In this document: positions 56,031-64,000 of the stretch, one piece after another
Position numbering within the stretch: position 1 is the stretch's first letter
Layout: every line of letters starts with the position of its first letter
NCBI GenBank assembly: GCA_951799425.1
Contig: OX637399.1
Coordinates: 15,120,501 to 15,184,500, forward strand
Reading direction: 5' to 3'
DNA length: 64,000 bases
Source of the DNA: Ilex aquifolium
Lineage: Eukaryota; Streptophyta; Magnoliopsida; Aquifoliales; Aquifoliaceae
Notes under the pieces: model-generated
Database searches by the model: none
What the model saw: the letters and a program-made list of their open reading frames with translations, nothing else
Told to the model about the DNA's origin: nothing
Position numbers and translations under genes: made by a program

Positions 56031-56459
56031 CTAGAAACCACCCCAGTTATCAGAACCCTTCCTTGGAGTTTGACTCTCTGATGAGACCTTAAATGGGCCA
56101 CTTGAGCCAAACGGATCAGATTCGTCAAAAGAGAAGTCTCGACTATGGTCAAAGCCCCTGGTGCTGTTTATGGAGTCAAACCTCGTGAGGGTGTCCTGTT
56201 GGGTAGAAAAGCCATGGTCGTGCGCACTGAAGGAATCATAACTTGAGAAATTGTCAAAGAAGGGATCCCCTGCTCCCATACTGTATCTCGGTGGAGAGTT
56301 ACCTGACCTAGAAATTGGAGTGCCAGGAACAGAGTCCTCGAAGAATGGGCTCTTTTTCTGGAACATACTATCTGCCTGGGGGGATACAGTTCTTATTGAA
56401 CTTATTCCGAAATCACTAGATCCAGTATACTTCTCACCACGCTTCTCAAACTCCAAGTC
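56031..56459 (-). CDS. EH1/Pan1-like: EH/Pan1-like gene, last coding exon
   Basis: The acceptor TTGCAG precedes GAC (Asp); the frame runs 143 codons to a TAG (56033-56031). Residues: DLEFEKRGEKYTGSSDFGIS, a Ser-rich region, two DPF motifs (GDPFFDNF, SDPFGSSGPFKVSS), LTRFDSINSTRGFDHSRDF and the end SDNWGGF. This matches my memory of the C-terminus of plant EH-domain proteins (Arabidopsis AtEH1/Pan1 and AtEH2/Pan1), subunits of the TPLATE complex that acts in clathrin-mediated endocytosis at the plasma membrane. DPF motifs are known to bind AP-2 appendages. The EH domains themselves are outside the window. Function is inferred by homology. Confidence 0.85.
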   Translation of the reverse strand, partial: DLEFEKRGEKYTGSSDFGISSIRTVSPQADSMFQKKSPFFEDSVPGTPISRSGNSPPRYSMGAGDPFFDNFSSYDSFSAHDHGFSTQQDTLTRFDSINSTRGFDHSRDFSFDESDPFGSSGPFKVSSESQTPRKGSDNWGGF

Positions 56460-57138
56460 CTGCAAGATCATAACACCAAACAGGCAAAATTTAGAACAGT
56501 AAAGGAAACAACCAAATTGCAGCATTAATCAAATATTTTTTTTCTTCGTAAGTGTGGCAGAAACAACAATCAGGATAGAGGGTCAATATACAATGTATAT
56601 GTTCCCCTTTTATTGTGCCATGACAACACTCAAACAACAGTGCTAAAATACCTTTGGCAAACAAACAACACAATTAAAAAAAAGTTTTTGGCATGATAGT
56701 TGGCAAAAACAGATAGGGCTATATAGATGATGATAGAAGGTTTGTAAATCGTATCACATCATGTGCTAGTAAGGAGGATATGAGAAACATTCTCTGCGCT
56801 GCCAGTTCTGCTGTGGCAAACATAAGAGAAGACACTGAACAGCCATTCCACGAGTTAAACAAACACCACCACTTGGTCCAAACTCTATGTTGCAGTCGGA
56901 TTATTCTAACAAGATCAAATCTCAAGTCATTTTTCCCAGTAACATAATAAACCGAATTTCCCTGCTGACATTTCCAAGGTGACCCTCATTAACCATACTA
57001 CATCACAGAATGCCATTTGGTAATAGTACTACAGTGGTTCTCTATTGAGTTGTTGTACATGACCTGAATGCCAAGTTCTACAATATAAAAATCTCAATAA
57101 TGAGGAGCATAAACATGCGTCTCAAAGAATGAACTCAC

Positions 57139-57217
57139 CTTGGCATTGTTGAAGCCCCACACTGAATCTGTATCGTCATTGTTGTCAAAAGTACCCCAGG
57201 TCGATTCATCAAAGCTT
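57139..57217 (-). CDS. EH1/Pan1-like: EH/Pan1-like gene, second-last exon
   Basis: 79 nt, acceptor ACAG before A, donor AAG|GTGAG. It enters with one base of an Arg codon and encodes SFDESTWGTFDNNDDTDSVWGF plus NNAK. WGTF/VWGF short acidic aromatic motifs suit an endocytic adaptor tail. The phase joins exactly to the exon at 57978 and to the last exon. Confidence 0.82.
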
Positions 57218-57977
57218 CTGTCACCAAAGAACAACACTCAAGACCCCAAGATTACAAGAAAAGACAAAGAAGCAGAGACACTCTCAAGAAGGCGATGTAT
57301 CCGTGTTGGATACGTGTCACACCCCAACACTAGCAGACACGTATCCGATACTCTTTTCGTCATATCCCTGATTAAATGACAAAGTCTTAATTTCAGACTT
57401 ATGTTCGACACTTCGTTGGTGACCTGAAGAACACTTGTTTAGTAGGTCGTGTCTATGCCTAAAATATAAACTTGTCTCGACATATGATTAACGAAACTTG
57501 ACAACATTGGCAAATGACTACCTTATACCATGAAAGAATATTTAATGGTTTAGATGCTAAACATTGAATGGAAAAAGAAAAAGGTGCATTAAAGTTTTAT
57601 TAAACAAATGGACCTAACTCCTGAGAAATTGCAAGCAGTCAGTATAAATATGTATTTTGCCACTAGTTATAGATAAAAAAAATTGTTTGTTATTGACAAT
57701 TAGGAACCATTACACTGAAAATTCATAATAGAGCACCAGTCATAAAATTTACTTACGTAAAACACTGATTATATTCTATTGTTGACGAATACTGTACTTG
57801 TGTCTACATATAGTGATATATTACATATGTCTATATAAAGAGAACAGTTATTTGTAGTGCATCTTTGGCGTGTCCTTGAGAACAATTATTTGCAGTGTAT
57901 CCCTAGCGTATCCTTGTCTTTCTTTTCTTTTCTTTTTTTCTGACTAGACAATAGGTAAATATAAATCAACCCCATAC

Positions 57978-58281
57978 CTATGGATCTCTGTATCTGGTTC
58001 GAAGCTTTTTCGGAAATGGCTGTCTGAATATTCCCCAGACGGACTTTCAAATGCTGTTTGTCTTTCTGGACTTCCTCGTGGGCTTTTAATAGATTCATCT
58101 TCACTATGTGTGTATGCAGATTCACTCCCAAAGGCATGTTCCCCTTGACTGAAAGGTTTCTCTGACTTGTTATCAGCATTTGACATCGAATCAGGAGATA
58201 ATAGATCATTTGGAGAAGAATTTCCATTCTGAAGGGATGCGGATTTGGTATGTGCCGGCACAGGAATATCAAATGAAAATC
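57978..58281 (-). CDS. EH1/Pan1-like: EH/Pan1-like gene, third-last exon
   Basis: 304 nt, acceptor TTCAG before GA, donor ATAG|GTATGG. It encodes a Ser/Glu-rich low-complexity stretch: FSFDIPVPAHTKSASLQNG, SPNDLLSPDS, EDESIKSPRGSPERQ, SGEYSDSHFRKSFEPDTEIH. Several SP/SPxR sites could be phosphorylated (inference). The split codons at both ends fit the neighbours. Confidence 0.82.
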
Positions 58282-58592
58282 CTGAAAATGGAAAAAATCA
58301 AGTCAGGATATATATAACTAAAAAGGCATCCCAACGTCCTCCACCAGGGTCAGCGGAGGATTACATGTACGCAAGATTACCCCGCATGCGAAGAAGCTAT
58401 TTCTGCAACTCAAACCCTCGATGCAAAGGTCACAATAAAATAGTCTTATCGCAGTGCCAAGACTTATACAATAAAAAATATATATATTATCTATTCATAT
58501 GTCAGTCTTAGAGGTCTTTGATGTAAAAATGAACATGATGGCATAACTGACATCATTTTTTTTTTAGAATAAAATAACTAAAGTTGTCATAC

Positions 58593-58661
58593 CTTCATCT
58601 TCGAACTTATCCCAATCTTCATCCCAAACAGCTGATATCTCTGGAACTCCAGGTTGCCAAC
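58593..58661 (-). CDS. EH1/Pan1-like: EH/Pan1-like gene, fourth-last exon
   Basis: 69 nt, acceptor TTAAG before GT, donor GAAG|GTATGA. It encodes WQPGVPEISAVWDEDWDKFEDE, the conserved acidic-Trp segment of plant EH proteins. No further coding exon is visible up to 64000, so the next intron is over 5.3 kb and the EH domains lie beyond the window. Confidence 0.82.
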
Positions 58662-59341
58662 CTTAAAAAAGCCACCATTACAAACCGAAAAGGTCACAAC
58701 TACAAGGGGATATGGCATAGACAAATGCCATATAGATGCAATGATTTACACTCAGAATGATCTACCAGTAGTAAACCATGCGAAAAGAACAAATATGTAT
58801 AAAAAACTAATTGAGATACTTATAGGACAGCAGCATCAAAGTTTTACTTCCAAGTATATAAATAAAATAGGGCATAAAAACTTATCAATCCTGTTGTATT
58901 TTCATTGTCACATTTGGCAAGTTCCCTAAAGTGAGAAGTACGAGGGTTATCGTTTCTGTGACCTCCTTCTAGTCAACGCTTGTAACCCATCTTAGTGTCG
59001 ACCACATTTCACACTGACATTCTTGGACACTCTCATGAACGTGTCTGATACATTGCTCGTTTAGCCATGCCCGCAGCTAAAAAGTAAAAATGATAACTTC
59101 GAAATCATGCTCACCTCTCATTTGACCACATGTCGGACACTCTGTGGACCATTTTCATGACTAAAGATATATGCATGGTTGATACTTTGCTAAAATGTAA
59201 TTCAAAATGTTTGGAAATGGAGATATGACTAGCTTATAGACTTAAATCATGGCAAGAAGCTAAATTTCAAAAACATTTATTGAAAAAGGATTGGCAAAAG
59301 TAAGACAAACGAAGGTATTATTACATATGGGGGTAGGGGAA
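58662..59341 (-). other. Intron of the EH gene, left of the copia element
   Basis: AT-rich with no ORF. Pieces like 'gtgtctgatac' and 'catgtcggacactctg' (near 59040 and 59130) resemble the 'gatacgtgtc' motif in the intron near 57300, suggesting old small repeats. Confidence 0.5.
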
Positions 59342-59599
59342 TGAGTAAAAACATAGATCAACTAGTGCAAAGGAAAGAGTTCACACATAGAGAGGATAGA
59401 AGAAGAGAAAAATCATATGCGGTACTCTAATATTCATAATAATGAAAAGTGAGTACAAGAGAATATATAAGGAACCCTACAATAAAGAAAAAACTAGACT
59501 ACCCTTAATGATAAATAAATATAATTACACTCTTAACACTCCCTCTCAAACTCATGATGTGACGGTAGTATGCATCGAGAGTTTGTCAAGAAGAAAAAG

Positions 59600-60970
59600 A
59601 AAACGTGGCATGGTATGGGACTTCGTGAAGAAGTCAGCTACCTGCATAGCGGAAGAAACAAAAGGCAAGGAAATATTCTCAAGCTAAACACGGTGACATA
59701 CAAAGTGACAGTCGATCTCAATATACTTGATTCCCTCATGAAAAACAGAGTTGTGTGCAATCTGAATGGCACTTTTGTTGTCACAATACATAGGAGTGGG
59801 ACAGAAAAGGAAACATCTAGATTGGCAAGCAACCATCTCAACCAAACCATCTCTGACGTAGAAGTAGACATAGCACGATATTGACGAGCGGCAACGGTAT
59901 GTTTCTTGCTCCTCCAGAAAATAAGAAAATCACCCAAAAGACACAGAAGAAAAAGCACGAAGCTCCATAGTAGAAGTAGAAGAAAACAACAAACTTTGAT
60001 GTAAAGTGCCTCTAAGATATCGTAAAATGCGAAGAACTACAACTCAATGCACTGTAGTTGGAGAAAAGACAAATTGACTCACAACATGAACGGCATATAC
60101 TATATCAGGTCGTGTAACTATGAGATAGACTAAGCCGCCGACAAGAACCCAATATAAGGTAGGATCCGCCAAAGGGGCCTATTAGTAGAAGTGTAGTGCA
60201 CATTGAGCTCGAGAGGGGTCTCAACATTCCGAGAATGTTAAACGGGCCCTGTGGATAACATCAGCTGCATATTTTGACGAGAAAGAAGATAACCGATTGG
60301 GGATGAAGCCCCCTCAAAGCTCAAAAAAAATCGAAGGGGATCAAGATCCTTCATCTCAAATTGTTGTTGGAACTGAGCCTTCAAGACTGAAATGCCCTCG
60401 GAATCATTTCCGGTAATAATCATATCATCAATCATCAATGTATAAGAGGAGAATAGTCTAACCAGCGGAAGTAGAACGAAGGAAAAGAGCAGAATCATAA
60501 TCACTTGAACAAAAACTCAAGTTAAAGATCACAGTAGTGATCAAAAAAAACTAATCCCGAGGAGCCTGTTTAAGATCATACAAAGCTTTTCTGAGTTTAC
60601 ATACCTCACATGAAATGTGAGGGAAGCCAGGAGGAGAAACCATATAAACCTTTCTGCCAATTCATCGTTCAAAAAAGCATTCTTGATATCCATCTGAGAG
60701 AGTTTCCACTAGCGAATAGCTGCCACAGTAATTAAAGAATGAATAGTAGTCATCTTTGAAACAGGAGCAAATGTCTCCTCATGATCAATGCCATATTTTT
60801 GTGCAAAACCATTAGCAACCAATCTAACTTTATATCTTTCAATAGAACCATCCGCTTTGATTTTAATCTTGTATACTCACCGACAACCAACAACATGCTT
60901 ACCAATAGGTAAAGGCACAAGATCTCATGTCCCAATTTTATGCGGTGCGAAAAGTTCCTCATTCATAGCC
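59600..60970 (-). pseudogene. Copia RT and RNase H remnants
   Basis: RT pieces: LVANGF-like and [13 protein letters not shown] sequence near 60800-60900, and IDDMIITGND (60400-60440), equivalent to the YVDD active site. FEMKDLDPLRFFLSFE follows. RNase H remnant at 59958-59638: WRSKKHTVAAR and YRAMSTSTSEMVWLRWLLANL. Many frameshifts and stops; not functional. Confidence 0.8.
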
Positions 60971-61149
60971 TAATGTCAAAGAGGATCAAGAGCGCAGCCT
61001 CCTTATAGGAGGTAGGCTCAGACAAAGAATGAATGGAAGATAAAAATGAACAAAAATTAGACGAATAACAACTATTAAACCAAAGCGAATAGAACACTTA
61101 CGAATGCGCTTAGAATAGCAAGAAGAGGAAAGATCCACATCATCAGAGG

Positions 61150-62325
61150 CCTAAGGAGATGTAGCTGAAAGAGGTAAAAGAACAGTACCTGCATGTGATT
61201 TAGTGTTGTTCCTACGAGAGTAAGTGTAAATAATAGGAGGGGGCACCACTGAAGAATGAGACAAAGCAAAAGACTGATACGAAGAATGAATATCAGAACT
61301 GAGCATGTCATGTTTATTAGAATCACTAGAAGTATCATCAGCGAAGGGGTCGATATATAGAAGTTCAGATCTATTGAAAGAGTCAAAAACAAAAGGAATG
61401 GAAAAGAAAGGAATATGCTCAAGAAAGACCACATGCCTAGATACATAAAATCTCCTTGCAACCATATCATTTTTGTCCCTCATCAAAACTAAGAAAGACA
61501 AACATAACAGAACGAGCAAATAACTTATTTCGCTCAGCTTTCGAAAGAAGTGTAAAACAAGTAAAGCCAAAGACACGCAAAGAAAAATAGTCAGGAGATA
61601 ACCGCTCAAAAGGTGAAACACCAGAAGTAATAATAGAGGGAATCTGATTAATGAGATAAACAGCAGTGAGAACAACCTCTCCCCAAAAGGAAGTGGGAAC
61701 TGGCGCAGATAAGAGCAATGAACGAGCAGTCTCCATGATGTTTCTGTGTTTTCGCTCAATCACACCATTCTGCTCAGGAGTGTCTGCACAAGACGACTGT
61801 TGAATAGTACCATCAGATTTCAATAAGTCAAGAAAATGATTGTGCCTGTATTCCCCACCCAAATCACAACGAAAACATTTAATGACTAAAGAATATTGTT
61901 TCCGAATCATGACACGAAAAGAAAAAAAAAATAGAGAAAAATTCAGATCGTTATTTCATGAGATAAATCCAACAATAACTAGTATAATCATCAATAAAAG
62001 AAACATAATACCAAGACCCCCCTTTTGTGGCAATAGGAGTTGGACCGCACACATCAGAATGCACAAGATCAAGAGGAGCAAAGAAACTGTAGAACTATTC
62101 TTAAAAGGTAAAGCTGTGAATTTATTAAGTTTGCAATCACTACAATCAGAAATATCATGATTATTTAAATCACCTAATGCACCAGTAGAAACTAAAAATT
62201 TCAAATGAGAACTAGAAATGTGCCCCATACGAGAATGCCATAAATAAAACCCAGAGGACTTAGGACTAAAATGAAAAGAAGACAAATCAGCAAAAGAAGC
62301 AAACACAACTGGAACATGCAATTTT
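61150..62325 (-). pseudogene. Copia integrase region
   Basis: GAG-pre-integrase: FYLWHSRMGHISSSHLK and CSDCKLNKFTALPF (62270-62100), a His/Cys zinc-binding pattern. Integrase core: FRCDLGGEYRHNHF (catalytic Asp), CADTPEQNGVIERKHRNIME (catalytic Glu), FWGEVVLTAVYLINQIPS. The frame shifts near 61960 and after 61470. It would insert the element's DNA if intact. Confidence 0.85.
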
Positions 62326-62560
62326 CTAGTACATAAAATCCTCCAACTCTACGATCAGTCCCAATCAGTTTCTTAGAATGAGAATCATGTACGATACAAC
62401 CACTGGAGAAAAAAATGAACAATGAGACCAAAATCACATAGTTGACTAACATAAATTAAGTTCAAAGATAATTGAGGAATAAAATAAACATCAGGAAGAA
62501 ATAAAAGTGAAGTCATAATAGATCCAATGCCTGCCAATGACATTGGTGTACCATTAGCAG

Positions 62561-62788
62561 CTATAAAAGTAGTATAAGGAGGAAGAGATGAAATAGAAAG
62601 AAACAATGATAGATCATTTTAGTCAAGTGATGTGTCGCACCAAAATCAAATACCCAAGTGGAACAAGATATACCTGAAAGAGTTGACGAAGACAAACCTA
62701 TAGGAGAAGGAACATATAAAGCATCCACATATAATGTAATTGTTGAATTCCCACTTGCCATAATCATATGTCTAATGACAGAGGTCAA
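62561..62788 (-). pseudogene. Copia protease remnant
   Basis: CSTWVFDFGATHHLT matches the copia protease site (usually DSGA), with Ser changed to Phe next to the catalytic Asp. The upstream MASGNSTITLYVDALYVPSP is not recognisable gag. Confidence 0.75.
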
Positions 62789-63314
62789 TCTTAATCAAGG
62801 ATTAAAGTAACTTAAAAATTTGGGGTTGATGCTGAAAAATGTAGAAAATTAGGGGGCTGATTCTGTAATTTTCAAAAAATTCTGAGCTGTTTCTATAATT
62901 TCTAAAAATTTGGAGGCTATTTCTATAATTTCAGAATATCCTGGGGCAGGTTCTGTAAATTCAGCACACTCGGGGGTAGATTCTGTTTAGTTCACTGTTA
63001 ACAAAAACACTATTCACAATCACGGTTCACTGCACATTGTTCACGATCAATGTTCACACGCACTGTTCATGTACTGTTAATTTCAACTAAAACCCAAGAA
63101 AAATAGAAGAAACCTTTCTCTAGTACCATGAAAACATAGATCAAAGGAAAGAGTTCACAAGTAGAAATGATAGAAGAAGAGTCAAATCATATGCGGCACT
63201 TTAATATTCAAAATAATGAAAAGTGAGTACGAGAGACAATATATAAGGAACCCTACAATAAGGAAAAGACTAAACTACCCTTAATGATAAATAAATATAA
63301 TTACACTCTTAACA

Positions 63315-64000
63315 GAGAGAAATTATAACTTTTTTTTTTTTGTGTGTTAATTTTTGTACATAACAATTATTGATTTTCATCGTCCATTAAAAAAAAATAG
63401 ATCATGATATACGACATGATATAAGACTTATGTTATAGATCAATAGTATTATATACAGAAGATAAACGGCTTTTATCTGAGCTGTTTTAACCTTCTTCGT
63501 GTCCCAGGTGAGAAGTCTCTCATTATTTTCCATAGGCCTAAAGGCAACAGCTAGGTTTTTCACTAAAGGTCCATTTGGTTAGAAAAAAAAGAAGAGTGGA
63601 AAGTGAAGTGAAAGAAAAGAAAAAGAAAATAAAATATATTTTCTTGCATGTATTTGGTTAGCATGAAAATTTTGAAAGAAAATTTTAAAAAATATTCATT
63701 CTATTGTTTGAAAGGTAGTAAATTTATTAGAAAATTTTGAGAATTGCCTAAATTATCCTTATCTATATTGAAGGAGATGTTGAACTTGAAAGACTATGCA
63801 TTAATCCACCTATTATGATACAATAAATAAATATCAAATATTATTAACGTAGAAACAATGCATGGTTGACACATTACCATTTTTATCTCTTCAAATAGAG
63901 ATGTTAAAATTTAAAAAATGAGAGAAAATATATTTTCATGCATTATTTGGTTAGCATGAAAAACTTGTAAGAAATTTTTTTAAAAAAATTCATTTTATTG
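63315..64000. other. Intron sequence with a ~68-bp repeat pair
   Basis: No ORF. A segment at 63640-63706 ('tatttggttagcatgaaaa...attc') recurs at 63932-64000, about 290 bp away, in direct orientation. The 'ccatttggttag' near 63570 is of a type often at MITE ends; no complete MITE is visible. Confidence 0.5.

Larger units (their letters stand above)
59342..63314 (-). mobile_element. Ty1/copia element without gag, in the EH gene intron
   Basis: Short LTRs (59342-59538 and 63129-63314) start TGTTAAGAGTG on the minus strand. There is a Met-type PBS beside the 5' LTR (63117-63128, complement TGGTACTAGAGA) and a purine-rich PPT (59539-59553). The order protease, GAG-pre-integrase, integrase, RT, RNase H identifies copia. 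Only ~330 bp separate the PBS from the protease frame, so gag is missing. The frames carry many stops. The LTRs differ by several bases and an indel of about 7 bases. No clear TSD (gggaa versus gagag). Confidence 0.85.

Noticed and set aside
57300..57370. Possible small mobile element in the EH intron ('gatacgtgtc' inverted pieces)
   Set aside because: Inverted pieces are short and no target duplication or clear ends were found.

Overview
This window looks like a plant nuclear chromosome, probably from a flowering plant with a large, retrotransposon-rich genome. The evidence is an AT-rich sequence, deep nesting of plant-type LTR retrotransposons (Ty3/gypsy Athila and chromovirus lineages plus one Ty1/copia), and a single spliced host gene resembling the plant EPS15-homology (EH/Pan1) endocytic proteins. 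No prokaryotic genes, rRNA or tRNA genes were seen. The species cannot be named from the sequence.

Layout, with my own element names. Bases 1-147 are the end of an Athila-type LTR. Element A (246-26311, +) is a pol-less Athila derivative whose 3' LTR was split by element B. Element B (6415-26235, -, target duplication CCTAC) is a full-length but decayed Athila. B was in turn hit by solo LTR D (9338-11197, +, ACGGG), solo LTR C (23976-25914, -, AGCCT) and a truncated Tekay/Del-like chromovirus E (14863-19005, -). Next come a chromovirus gag fragment K (26312-27524, +) and Athila element F (27525-43142, +), which is inserted in K's gag. F carries solo LTR H (38935-42486), itself hit by solo LTR G (40501-42399, -, GGGAG). 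A truncated LTR I (43143-43976) abuts a diverged Athila element J (43977-about 54086, +), whose RT was hit by solo LTR L (45148-46475, AAAAG).

Bases 54087-55860 hold degraded repetitive DNA. The four last coding exons of an EH/Pan1-like gene lie on the minus strand (58661 down to 56031). The intron upstream of them runs to the end of the window and contains a gag-less Ty1/copia element (59342-63314, -).

The Athila coding plan is gag, aspartic protease, RT, RNase H and integrase, then an extra ORF in the env position (putative plant transposon protein / Transposase_32-like family). All copies carry stops or frameshifts, so none looks able to move by itself. Three features stand out. (1) In B, F and J, a sequence from the element's own LTR recurs about 235-285 bp upstream of the extra ORF, and the matching sequence differs between elements, which suggests an LTR-like internal promoter. 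(2) A roughly 1.5-kb non-coding module and internal copies of the polypurine tract are conserved in elements whose coding parts are missing or diverged. (3) B and F share the same stop codon at the integrase catalytic glutamate. All of this comes from reading and hand alignment only; no database search was possible.
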